From JBBROS01 sp965199595 (lineage in GTDB: Bacteria > Pseudomonadota > Alphaproteobacteria > Acetobacterales > Acetobacteraceae), in NCBI GenBank assembly GCA_965199595.1, contig OZ241182.1, forward strand, positions 1,860,001-1,924,000: a stretch of 64,000 nucleotides of DNA, in the 5' to 3' direction. This document shows positions 33,897 through 42,133 of this stretch, piece after piece (positions within the stretch are counted from its first letter, which is position 1; every line of letters starts with the position of its first letter). The position numbers and the translations under genes are program-made. The notes under the pieces are model-generated. The model worked only from the letters and a program-made list of their open reading frames with translations, was not told the DNA's origin and ran no database searches.

Positions 33897-34481
33897 ATGG
33901 AGCCGGTGCAAACCAGGCCAGCCGTGCAACGCATCGTCGTCATGGGACCGCCGGGCAGCGGCAAGTCCACGCTGGCCCGGCGGCTCGGCGCGATATACGG
34001 GCTGCCGGTGTTTCACCTGGACCAGATCTACTTCCAGCCTGGCTGGGTCGAGACCCCGGCCGATGCCTTCCGGGCCGAAGTGACGCGGCTCGCGCAGCAG
34101 CCCGCGTGGGTGATCGACGGCAACTACACCGCAACGATCGGTTGCCGGTTCGCAGCGGCTGATGCCGTGATCTACCTGGATGTGCCCAACCGGGTTGCCA
34201 TGCGGCGCATCCTGTGGCGCATCCTCTCAAGCTACGGCCGGGTGCGACAAGACGCGGCTCCTGGCTGTCCCGAGCGGCTGGACCTGGCATTCATCCGGTT
34301 TGCCTGGACTTGGAACCGCATCCGGCGGCAGCGCAACCTTGCCCTGGTTGCGAAGTTCGCAGGGCGCAGGATCATTACAGCAGGCCTGTCAGATGAGGCG
34401 GTCACGCGCCTCCTCGGCAGCCGCGAAGCCGTGGATCATTCGACGGGGCGCAGGATGCGGCTGCGGTCGGCGGACCAGTAG
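33897..34481 (+). CDS. Small P-loop kinase (adenylate kinase-like, topology-modulation/FlaR type)
   Basis: A 194-residue nucleoside-phosphate-binding protein with Walker A GPPGSGKST (17-25). The DQIYFQPGW segment, the WVIDGNYT motif and the YLDVPNRVAMRRILWR segment are characteristic of the FlaR-like 'topology modulation' kinase group, whose substrate is not established. The ATG directly follows the metY stop, so it is probably co-transcribed with it. The last 46 bases overlap the convergent lepB gene. Codon use near the C-terminus is slightly less G+C-biased than in its neighbours. Confidence 0.78.
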   Translation: MEPVQTRPAVQRIVVMGPPGSGKSTLARRLGAIYGLPVFHLDQIYFQPGWVETPADAFRAEVTRLAQQPAWVIDGNYTATIGCRFAAADAVIYLDVPNRVAMRRILWRILSSYGRVRQDAAPGCPERLDLAFIRFAWTWNRIRRQRNLALVAKFAGRRIITAGLSDEAVTRLLGSREAVDHSTGRRMRLRSADQ

Positions 34482-35353
34482 AGCACACCGGCCCGGCCGA
34501 TCAGGTTCGCCCGCGGCACCTGGCCCAGCTGGCGCGGGAAGCGGCTGTCGGCGCTGTTGTCCCGGTTGTCGCCCATGACGAACATGTGGTCCGCGGCCAC
34601 CGTCACCTCCGGCATGGTGTTGGCGGGCCCGGAGCTGGTCTGCTTCAGCACGGGATAGGAGCGCCCGCCCGGCAGCGTCTCGACCCCGCGCTGGCTGAGC
34701 ACCCGGATCTCGTGGTCCACCGCCAGCATCTGCCCGTCCGGCCGCAGGGTCAGCGGGGTGCCGTTCAGCACCACGGTGCCGTCCTGCATGGCGATGCGGT
34801 CGCCGGGCAGGCCGATGAGGCGCTTCACGTAGTCGATGTCGGGGTTGCTCGGCAGCGAGAAGACGATGACGTCGCCCCGCCGCAGCGCCTCGAACGGCAC
34901 CGCGGTGGAGACCAGCATGTAGTCACCCACTTCCAGCGCCGGGATCATGGAGCCGGACGGGATGGAGAAGGAGCGCCACTCATAGGACTGCACCGCGAAG
35001 GTGGAGAGGCCGACGGCGACGATGGCGGCGAACCAGGTGGACCTGAACCAGCGGGGCCGCGGCCGGGCCAGCGCCGTGCGGGTGCGGCGCACCGCGTCGA
35101 TGATGACGATGAGGGTGAGCAGCAGCGATAGGCCGCCGATGCCCAGGAACACGACGACCGTGCAGGGGGTGGGTGCCAACCAGGTGGTGAAGTGCTGCAT
35201 GCCGACGGACCAGACCAGGTTCGTGGCCAGCAGCAGCGCGCCCAGCCCCCAGACCCGGGCGTAGATGTGACCGAGACCGGGGAGCAGGGAGAGGATGGCG
35301 GTCCAGACGATGCGGAACCGCAGGGCCGTCACACGCTTGGTTGCCGCGTCCAT
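34436..35353 (-). CDS. lepB: Signal peptidase I with extra N-terminal membrane segments
   Basis: Membrane serine peptidase cleaving signal peptides from exported proteins. Of 305 residues, the catalytic Ser135 is in SIPSGSMIPAL and the Lys177 general base in DYVKRLIGLPGD. The C-terminal box is FVMGDNRDNSADSRF. Before the peptidase domain there are about three hydrophobic segments (around 13-50, 62-88 and 106-122), more than the one or two usual for LepB. It therefore resembles a subfamily with a fused membrane domain. A second signal peptidase elsewhere is possible. Confidence 0.9.
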   Translation of the reverse strand: MDAATKRVTALRFRIVWTAILSLLPGLGHIYARVWGLGALLLATNLVWSVGMQHFTTWLAPTPCTVVVFLGIGGLSLLLTLIVIIDAVRRTRTALARPRPRWFRSTWFAAIVAVGLSTFAVQSYEWRSFSIPSGSMIPALEVGDYMLVSTAVPFEALRRGDVIVFSLPSNPDIDYVKRLIGLPGDRIAMQDGTVVLNGTPLTLRPDGQMLAVDHEIRVLSQRGVETLPGGRSYPVLKQTSSGPANTMPEVTVAADHMFVMGDNRDNSADSRFPRQLGQVPRANLIGRAGVLYWSADRSRILRPVE

Positions 35354-35428
35354 TCAGCCTCTCGCCCGGTTCGAGGGTTGAAGCACGCGCGCGCTGGGAA
35401 TGGTAGCCGGAGGCGTGCCAGTCGGCTG

Positions 35429-36046
35429 TCAGACGCCGGGCCACTCGTTCACGCAGACGACGCGCCAGCCCTCGGCCGCGCGCTCAAGCCGGGTCAGCGA
35501 GATGTTGTGGATGGAGAAGTGCAGCGCCCGGTCGGCCCCCACCTGCAGCGCATGGGCCACTGCGGCGCGGATGGCACCGCCATGGCTCACCAGCACCACG
35601 TCGTGCCCGTCATGCTCCGCGGCCAGCGCGTCCATGGCCTGGCCCACGCGGATCACCACATCCTCCATGCTCTCGCCACCCGGCGGCCGTTCCTGCGCCG
35701 CGAGCGGCCAGAACGGGTGCGCGGCCATGGCGAGGCGGGGCGGCAGCTCGGCGTGCGGCAGGCCCTGATAGGCGCCGAGGTTCTGCTCGATCAGGCCCGG
35801 CACCACCTGCAGCTCCTGCGCGGGATATCCGGCGGCGAAGATGGCCTCCGCGGTGCGGCGGGTGCGGCTGAGCGGGGTGCAGGCCCAGATGGCGGGGCGC
35901 GGCAGGTGGGCGGCGAGCGATTTATACTGCGGCCTCTGCGCCACCAGCGTGTCGGGGCACAGCGAGACATCCTGGATGCCATAGAGCCGCGCCCGCTCGT
36001 TCTCGGACACCAGGGCGTGCCGGATCAGCCAGAAGCATGTGTTCAT
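35429..36046 (-). CDS. Histidine phosphatase family protein (phosphoglycerate mutase-like)
   Basis: Enzyme of the histidine phosphatase clan, 205 residues from ATG 36046; a GTG four codons upstream overlaps the permease stop and is an alternative. The phosphohistidine motif is LIRHALVSENE (RH at 9-10), where the usual Gly after RH is Ala. Conserved ACTPLSRTRRTAEAI, IEQNLGAYQGL, GESMEDVV and VVLVSHGGAIRA (second catalytic His) follow. The substrate is unknown. Related proteins include alpha-ribazole phosphatase and sugar phosphatases, but neither is specifically indicated. It is downstream of an ABC exporter pair. Confidence 0.85.
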   Translation of the reverse strand: MNTCFWLIRHALVSENERARLYGIQDVSLCPDTLVAQRPQYKSLAAHLPRPAIWACTPLSRTRRTAEAIFAAGYPAQELQVVPGLIEQNLGAYQGLPHAELPPRLAMAAHPFWPLAAQERPPGGESMEDVVIRVGQAMDALAAEHDGHDVVLVSHGGAIRAAVAHALQVGADRALHFSIHNISLTRLERAAEGWRVVCVNEWPGV

Positions 36047-36050
36047 CGCG

Positions 36051-36842
36051 TCATTCACCCAGGTTCAACAAGGCGCCCCGCTGCCGCGCCCGGCGGAACT
36101 GCCAGGCGAACAGCACGGCGGCGGCCAGCATCCACAGCACGTTCAGGCCCGCCGCCGCCGCCAAGTGGTCCCACCGCACCCCACCGGCCAAGGCCGCGCG
36201 CATCCCCTCGAACACATGGGTGGAGGGCAGGGCGAGGGCGATGGGCCGGATCGCGGCCGGCAGCACGGAGACGGGATAGAACACGGCCGACAGCGGGGCC
36301 AGGCCGAAGGTGACGGACCAGGCCAGCATCTCGGCACCCAGCCCGTGCCGCAGGATGAGGCTGACGACGCCGAAGGCGATCCACCAGCCCATCACCATCA
36401 GGTTCAGGAAGAACAGCACGAGCACCGGGCCCATGGCGAACAGGTCGAACGAGTACAGCACCCAGGCCAGCAGCGCCGCCGGCAGCACGCCGAACAGGGT
36501 CCGCAGCACCGAGACCACGACCTGCGCCGCCAGCAGCTCCCACGGGCGGATCGGGCTGACGAACAGGTGGCCCAGGTTGCGCGACCACAGCTCCTCCAGG
36601 AAGGTGATCGCCACCCCCATCTGGCTGCGCAGCGTGACCTCCCACAACAGCACCCCGCCCAGCAGCGCGCCGCCGGCGATGGCGGCCGGGGAGCCGCCGC
36701 GGCCGACCAGGTAGCTGGTGGTGAAGCCCCAGATGCACATCTGCAGCGTGGGCCAGTAGATCAGCTCCAGCATCCGCGGCCAGGATGCCCGATACAGGCA
36801 GAGGTGGCGATACACCACGCCCCAGATGCGCCGGGTGCTCAT
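36051..36842 (-). CDS. ABC-2 type exporter permease
   Basis: Membrane subunit of an ABC-2 exporter, 263 residues from ATG 36842, with about six transmembrane helices. The sequences WPTLQMCIWGFTTSYL and NLGHLFVSPIRPWELLAA are typical of NodJ/DrrB-like permeases. The C-terminal half has PLSAVFYPVSVLPAAIRPIA and LPSTHVFEGMRAAL. It pairs with the ATPase gene 7 bases upstream. The substrate could be a polysaccharide, lipid or drug; nothing adjacent decides this. Confidence 0.88.
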   Translation of the reverse strand: MSTRRIWGVVYRHLCLYRASWPRMLELIYWPTLQMCIWGFTTSYLVGRGGSPAAIAGGALLGGVLLWEVTLRSQMGVAITFLEELWSRNLGHLFVSPIRPWELLAAQVVVSVLRTLFGVLPAALLAWVLYSFDLFAMGPVLVLFFLNLMVMGWWIAFGVVSLILRHGLGAEMLAWSVTFGLAPLSAVFYPVSVLPAAIRPIALALPSTHVFEGMRAALAGGVRWDHLAAAAGLNVLWMLAAAVLFAWQFRRARQRGALLNLGE

Positions 36843-36849
36843 GCGCCCC

Positions 36850-37602
36850 TCATGCGGCAACCCGGCCCCGGGCGATGTCCAGGAACACCTGCTCCAGGTC
36901 CTCCCGCCCATACTTCGCCAGCAGCGCGGCCGGCGTGCCCTGGTCCACGACCCGGCCCTGCTTCAGCATCAGCACGCTGCCGCACAGCCGCTCCACCTCC
37001 GCCATGTTGTGGCTGGCGAGCAGGATCGCGCAGCCGCTCTCCGCCTGGTAGCGCTCCAACCAGGTGCGGACCATGTCGCCGGTATCGGGGTCGAGGCTCG
37101 CGGTGGGTTCGTCCAGCAGCAGCAGGTCCGGGCGGTTGATCAGCGACTTGGCCAGCGCCACGCGGGTCTTCTGCCCGGCCGAGAGGTTGCCGGCCGGGCG
37201 GTCCAGCAGGCCGTGCAGGTCCAGCTGGTCCGCCAGTTCGGCGATGCGGTCGTCCAGGCGGCGCACCGTGTAGAGATGGCCATAGACCCGCAGGTTCTCC
37301 CGCACGCTCAGCTTGCCAGGGAGGGCGATGTAGGGGGAGGAGAAGTTGGTGCGGGCGAGGGCGGCGTAGCGGTGCCGGGCCATGTCGTGGCCGAGGACGT
37401 GGATGGAGCCGGTGCTGGGCAGCAGCAGGCCGAGCAGCATGGCGATGGTGGTGGTCTTGCCGGCCCCGTTGCCGCCCAGCAGCCCCAGCGTGGCGCCGCG
37501 GGCAAGGGTGAACGACAGGCCATCGACGGCCACCACCTCGTCGTACCGCTTGACCAGCCGCTCGGCGCGGATGGCGTCCTGGTCGCCCGCCGGGATCGTC
37601 AC
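36850..37602 (-). CDS. ABC-2 exporter ATPase
   Basis: ATP-binding subunit partnering the downstream permease, 250 residues from a GTG at 37602. Walker A is GGNGAGKTTT, the signature is NLSAGQKTRVALAKS (a variant LSAGQ), Walker B is LLLLDEPTASLDPDT, and the switch His is LLASHNMAEVERL. Its start overlaps the stop of the ferredoxin reductase gene (GTGA), so the two are translationally coupled although functionally unrelated. It belongs to the CcmA/DrrA type. Confidence 0.9.
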   Translation of the reverse strand: MTIPAGDQDAIRAERLVKRYDEVVAVDGLSFTLARGATLGLLGGNGAGKTTTIAMLLGLLLPSTGSIHVLGHDMARHRYAALARTNFSSPYIALPGKLSVRENLRVYGHLYTVRRLDDRIAELADQLDLHGLLDRPAGNLSAGQKTRVALAKSLINRPDLLLLDEPTASLDPDTGDMVRTWLERYQAESGCAILLASHNMAEVERLCGSVLMLKQGRVVDQGTPAALLAKYGREDLEQVFLDIARGRVAA

Positions 37603-38618
37603 GAGGCGGCCGGCACGCCCTTGCTCGTGCTGTATTCGAAGTGCAGGGCGGTATCCGGATGCACGATGGGGTGGATGGCGTGCGCGGCCATCGCGGCCTC
37701 GCTGAACCCCTGCAGGATCAGTTTCAGCTTGCCGTCATAGGTCGCCACGTCGCCGATGGCGAAGATGCCGGGGGTGGACGTCTCGCAGGTCGCGGCAATG
37801 ACGCGGATATGGCTGTGCTGCAGGTCCAGGCCCCAGGCGGCGATAGGCCCCAGGTCCATGGACAGGCCGAAGAACGGCAGCAGCACGTCGGCCTCGATCA
37901 GCCGGGTCGCACCTTCCATGGTGGCGACCTCGACGGCGTGCAGCGCCCCGCCGTCGCCGTGCAGCGCGTGCAGCTGGTAGGGGATCACCATCTCGATCTC
38001 GCCCCGTGCCGCCGCCGCGTCCAGCTGCGCCGCCGTCTCGGGGGCGGCGCGGAACTTGGGGCGGCGGTGGATGACGGAGACCTTGGCCGCGACGTCCTTC
38101 AACGACAGCGCCCAGTCCACCGCCGAGTCGCCGCCGCCCGCGATCACCACGCGCCTGCCGCGGAAGTCCTCGCGCCGCCGCACCAGGTACTGCACCGCCC
38201 CGCTATCCTCGAACGCCGCCAGACCGGCCAGCGGCGGCCGGTTCGGCCCGAACGCCCCGGCGCCGGCCGCCAGCAGCACGGCCTTGCAGCGGATGGTGTC
38301 GCCGCGGTCCGTGGTCAGCGTGAAGCCGCCCACCGCGCCGTCCAGCCCATCGACCCGGCGGCCCAGCAGCCGCCTTACCGCGAACGGCGCGATCTGCCGC
38401 TCGAGCCCATGGATCAGGTCCCCGGCCGCGATCGCGGGGTGCGCCGGGATGTCGTAGATCGGCTTTTCCGGATACAGCGCCGAGCACTGCCCGCCCACCT
38501 CGGCCAGCGCATCCAGCAAGCAGCATTGCAGCTTGAGCATCGAACACTCGAAGGCGGCGAACAGCCCCGCGGGGCCCGCGCCGATGATGGCGACGTCAGT
38601 CTCGATATGCTCCGGCAT
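37599..38618 (-). CDS. Ferredoxin-NADP reductase, thioredoxin-reductase-like type
   Basis: FAD enzyme of the YumC/TrxR-like ferredoxin/flavodoxin-NADP reductase group, passing electrons between NADPH and ferredoxin. It is 339 residues. FAD motif AIIGAGPAGLFAAFEC, then YPEKPIYDIPAHPAI, NADPH motif VVIAGGGDSAVDWALSL, and C-terminal FAIGDVATYDGKLKLILQGF are all characteristic. It lacks the CxxC redox pair of true thioredoxin reductases, as this group does. It is divergent from tsaE across 102 bases. Confidence 0.9.
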   Translation of the reverse strand: MPEHIETDVAIIGAGPAGLFAAFECSMLKLQCCLLDALAEVGGQCSALYPEKPIYDIPAHPAIAAGDLIHGLERQIAPFAVRRLLGRRVDGLDGAVGGFTLTTDRGDTIRCKAVLLAAGAGAFGPNRPPLAGLAAFEDSGAVQYLVRRREDFRGRRVVIAGGGDSAVDWALSLKDVAAKVSVIHRRPKFRAAPETAAQLDAAAARGEIEMVIPYQLHALHGDGGALHAVEVATMEGATRLIEADVLLPFFGLSMDLGPIAAWGLDLQHSHIRVIAATCETSTPGIFAIGDVATYDGKLKLILQGFSEAAMAAHAIHPIVHPDTALHFEYSTSKGVPAAS

Positions 38619-38720
38619 GGCCGTTACTTAGCGGCTTTCCCGCAGGCGGCAAGACGTCGGCGGCACGGCCTGGGCCCCGCACGAGTTGGCCCGCCCCGCG
38701 CGCTGGTGCATCCTGCTGCC

Positions 38721-39200
38721 ATGCCCGCCCCCCTGCATGTCCCCCTGCACGCTGCTCCACGCCGCATCGACCTGCCCGACCTCGCCGCCACCGAGGCGCT
38801 GGGCCGGCGCCTCGCGCGCCTGCTGCGTCCCGGCGACACCATCCTGCTCGACGGCCCGCTCGGCGCCGGCAAGAGCGCGCTGGCCCGCGCCCTGCTCCGC
38901 GCGCTGACCAACGACCCGGCGCTCGAGGTGCCCAGCCCGACCTATACGCTGGTGCAGGCCTATGACACGCCGATCGGCCTGGTGCAGCACTTCGACCTCT
39001 GGCGGCTGGAGGGCAGCGCGGACCTGGTGGAGCTGGGCTGGGACGAGGCCGACGCCGCCCTGGTGGAATGGCCGGACCGGCTGGGGGCGCTGCGTCCGCC
39101 GGATGCGCTCGGCGTCGTGCTGGCGCCAGGGGAGGGGGATGCGCGCCGGGCCATGCTGACGGGCTGGGGGGATCGCCCCGGCTGGGAGGATACCCTGTGA
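38721..39200 (+). CDS. tsaE: tRNA threonylcarbamoyladenosine biosynthesis ATPase TsaE
   Basis: ATPase of the TsaBDE complex that makes t6A37 in tRNAs reading ANN codons. From ATG 38721 it is 159 residues. Walker A is DGPLGAGKSALAR (Lys51), followed by the conserved SPTYTLVQAYD and QHFDLWRLEG segments and a WPDRLG near the C-terminus. The stop overlaps the addB GTG start. In many alphaproteobacteria two MurNAc-recycling genes intervene between tsaE and addB; they are absent here. Confidence 0.93.
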   Translation: MPAPLHVPLHAAPRRIDLPDLAATEALGRRLARLLRPGDTILLDGPLGAGKSALARALLRALTNDPALEVPSPTYTLVQAYDTPIGLVQHFDLWRLEGSADLVELGWDEADAALVEWPDRLGALRPPDALGVVLAPGEGDARRAMLTGWGDRPGWEDTL

Positions 39201-42133
39201 ACCTGTTCACCATTCCGCCCGGCGTGCCGTTCCTGGATGCGCTGGCCCGCTGGTGGCTGTCGCGCACCGATGACCCGCTGCGGCAATCCGAGGGCATGAT
39301 CCTGCTGCCCACCCGCCGGGCCGCGCGCGCCTTGACCGACGCCTTCCTTGCCGCCGCCGAGGGCCGCCCGATCCTGCTGCCCCGCATCGCCGCCGTGGGC
39401 GCGCTGGATGAGGCGCCGCTGGCCCTGGCCGGCGCGCTGGAGCTGCCGCCCGCCGTGCCGGAGGCGGAGCGGCTGGCCGCACTCACCCGGCTCGTGATGG
39501 CGCTGGAGGGCCGGTTCGGCGCCCCTGCCACCGCCGACCGCGCCTGGCTGCTGGCCGTGGAACTGGCCCGGCTGCTGGACGAGGCGCACCGCGAGGGCGT
39601 GGCGCTGGACCGGGTGCTGCCCGGCCTGGTGGAAGAGGGATATGCGGAACACTGGGCCGACACGCTGCATTTCCTGCAGATCGTCACCGCGCACTGGCCG
39701 GCCTGGTTGCGGGACCGCGGCATGATCGACCCGGCCGCCCGCGGCGTGCAGCTGCTGGGGCGCCAGGCGGAGCTGTGGCGGGATGCGCCGCCAGCCGGGC
39801 CCATCGTGGTTGCGGGCACCTCGGGCGGCATCCGCGCGCTGGCCGGGCTGATGGCGGTGGTGGCGCGGCTGCCGGAGGGGCGGGTGGTGCTGCCGGGCCT
39901 GGACCTGGCGATGCCCGATGAGGTCTGGGCGCAGCTGGAGGACAGCCACCCGCAGGCCGGGTTGCGTGCGCTGCTGGCCGATATGGGCGCCACCCGCGGC
40001 GACGTGGCCGCGTGGCCGGATGCGCCGGCACCGCCGCGCGCCGCGACCATCTGGCAATCGCTGCTGCCCGCCAAGGCGCTGTCCGCCTGGCGCCTGCCCG
40101 CCACCCCGGACATCGCCGGGCTGGAGCGGCTGGAGGCTGCGGACCAGCAGGAGGAGGCGGTGGCGATCGCCCTGGTGCTGCGCCAGGCGCTGGAGACGGC
40201 CGGGGCGCAGGCGGCGCTGGTCACGCCCGACCGCGTGCTGGCCGCCCGGGTGGCGGCTGAGTTGAACCGCTTCGGCATCGTGGTGGATGACAGCGCCGGG
40301 GAGCCGCTGGGCGAGACCCCGCCCGGCGCCTTCCTGCGCCTGCTGGTGCAGGCGGTGGCGCAGGGCCTGTCGCCGGTCGCGCTGCTGGGTGTGCTGAAGC
40401 ACCCGGTGGCCGCGTTGGGCCTCCGCCCCGCGGAGTGCCGCGGTCTGGCCCGGCTGCTGGAGCGCACCTGCCTGCGCGGCCCGGCGCCTGCGCCCGGCAT
40501 TGCCGGGCTGCGCGCCATCCCCGCTGTTCAAAACAATCAGCAGCTGCCGGCCTTCCTCGACCGCATCGAGGCGCGGTTCGGCCCGCTGCTCCGCATCGCC
40601 GCCGCCGGGGAGGTGGACCCGGCCGCCGGGCTGCGCGCCCTGATCGAGGCGGCGGAGGCGGTGGCGGAGACCGCGGACCAGCCCGGCGCCGCCCGGCTCT
40701 GGGCGCTGGAGGAGGGCGAGGCGCTGGCCCGGCACCTGGCCGCGCTGCTGGAGGCGCTGCCGATGCTGCCGAAACAGCCGGTCGGCACATTGCACGGCCT
40801 GCTGGATTCCAGCTTCCAGGGTTCCGTGGTGCGGTCGCGCCGGGCGCTGCGCGGGCGGGATGCCGATGAGCATCCGCGGGTGGCGATCCTCGGGCTGCTG
40901 GAGGCGCGGCTGCAATCCTTCGACGTGGTGGTGCTGGGCAGCCTGGCGGAAGCCGTGTGGCCGCCCGCCGCCGACCCCGGCCCCTGGATGAGCCGGCCGA
41001 TGCGCAAGGCCGCCGGCCTTGCCTCGCCGGAAACGGGGGTGGGGCAGATGGCGCACGACTTCGCGCTGCTGGCCTGTGCGGCGCCGCATGTCGTGCTGTC
41101 CTGCCCGCGCCGGCGCGATGGCGCGCCCACCGTGCCGGCCCGCTGGCTGGTGCGGCTGGAGGCCTATCTGCAGGGGCATGGCCTGAGCCTGCCGCACTCG
41201 CCCGCCGCAGACTGGGCCCGGCAGCTGGACCAGCCCGGCCGCGAGCCCACCCCGGTGCGTCCGCCGCGCCCGTGCCCGCCGCTGGCCGTGCGCCCCCGCC
41301 GCCTGAGCGTCACCGAGGTCGAGACCTGGTTGCGTGACCCCTACGGCATCTACGCCCGGCACGTGCTGAAGCTGCGCGCGCTGGACCCGCTGGAGCAGGG
41401 GGTGGAGAACGCCGACTTCGGCAATGTCGTGCACCATGCCATCGCGGAGTGGGTCGGCAAGCTCCCCCACACCTATCCCACCGATGCCGCCGCGCGGTTG
41501 CAGGCCGAGATGGATGCGGCGCTGACCGATCGTGCGCTGCGCCCCGCGCTGGTCGCCTGGTGGCGGCCGCGCCTGGCGCGCATCGCCGCCTGGGTCGCGG
41601 ACCAGGAACGTACTCGCCGCAACGGCCGCCCGAACCAGGTGCTGCGGGTGGAGGTGGTTGGGGACTGGACGGTGCCGTCGCCGGGCCAGCCGTTCCGCCT
41701 GGTGGCGCGGGCGGACCGGATCGAGATGCGGCCCGATGGGCGGCTCTCCATCATGGACTACAAGACCGGTGTGGTGCCGGCGGCGCGCGACGTGGCGTCT
41801 GGCCACGCTCCGCAGCTGCCGCTGGAGGCTGCGATGGTGGCGGCGGGCGCGTTCGGGCCGGAGCTGCGCGGGGTCGCCGCCGAACTCACCTATTGGCGGC
41901 TGACCGGCGGCTATGTGCCGGGCGAGTCCACCGTGCTGTTCAAGGGCGACCCGGAGGCCACCGCCAGCCAGGCCGCGGAGGCCGGGGCGGCGCTGGTGCA
42001 GCTGGTGCAGCAGTTCGACGACCCGGCCCAGGCCTACCTCTCCCAGCCCCACCCCGGCGCCGCCCCCCGCTTCACCGACTATGCCCAGCTGGCCCGCGTC
42101 GGCGAATGGGCGGCGGCGGAGGACGAGGCATGA
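39197..42133 (+). CDS. addB: Double-strand break repair protein AddB (alphaproteobacterial type)
   Basis: Inactivated-helicase and nuclease subunit of AddAB, which resects double-strand ends to make RecA-ready 3' tails. From GTG 39197 it is 978 residues. It opens NLFTIPPGVPFLDALA and has ILLPTRRAARALTDAFL. The C-terminal RecB-like nuclease domain has VTEVETWLRDPYGIYARHVL and the PD-(D/E)XK core ADRIEMRPDGRLSIMDYKTG (about residue 854). The stop overlaps the addA ATG. A 1030-codon frame on the opposite strand is a composition artefact. Confidence 0.94.
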   Translation: MNLFTIPPGVPFLDALARWWLSRTDDPLRQSEGMILLPTRRAARALTDAFLAAAEGRPILLPRIAAVGALDEAPLALAGALELPPAVPEAERLAALTRLVMALEGRFGAPATADRAWLLAVELARLLDEAHREGVALDRVLPGLVEEGYAEHWADTLHFLQIVTAHWPAWLRDRGMIDPAARGVQLLGRQAELWRDAPPAGPIVVAGTSGGIRALAGLMAVVARLPEGRVVLPGLDLAMPDEVWAQLEDSHPQAGLRALLADMGATRGDVAAWPDAPAPPRAATIWQSLLPAKALSAWRLPATPDIAGLERLEAADQQEEAVAIALVLRQALETAGAQAALVTPDRVLAARVAAELNRFGIVVDDSAGEPLGETPPGAFLRLLVQAVAQGLSPVALLGVLKHPVAALGLRPAECRGLARLLERTCLRGPAPAPGIAGLRAIPAVQNNQQLPAFLDRIEARFGPLLRIAAAGEVDPAAGLRALIEAAEAVAETADQPGAARLWALEEGEALARHLAALLEALPMLPKQPVGTLHGLLDSSFQGSVVRSRRALRGRDADEHPRVAILGLLEARLQSFDVVVLGSLAEAVWPPAADPGPWMSRPMRKAAGLASPETGVGQMAHDFALLACAAPHVVLSCPRRRDGAPTVPARWLVRLEAYLQGHGLSLPHSPAADWARQLDQPGREPTPVRPPRPCPPLAVRPRRLSVTEVETWLRDPYGIYARHVLKLRALDPLEQGVENADFGNVVHHAIAEWVGKLPHTYPTDAAARLQAEMDAALTDRALRPALVAWWRPRLARIAAWVADQERTRRNGRPNQVLRVEVVGDWTVPSPGQPFRLVARADRIEMRPDGRLSIMDYKTGVVPAARDVASGHAPQLPLEAAMVAAGAFGPELRGVAAELTYWRLTGGYVPGESTVLFKGDPEATASQAAEAGAALVQLVQQFDDPAQAYLSQPHPGAAPRFTDYAQLARVGEWAAAEDEA

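Noticed and set aside
38960..42052. Very long open frame on the minus strand opposite addB (about 1030 codons)
   Set aside because: Low-complexity Arg/Gln/Gly/His-rich translation with no domain. The plus strand carries all AddB motifs, and long antisense frames are expected in DNA this rich in G+C.
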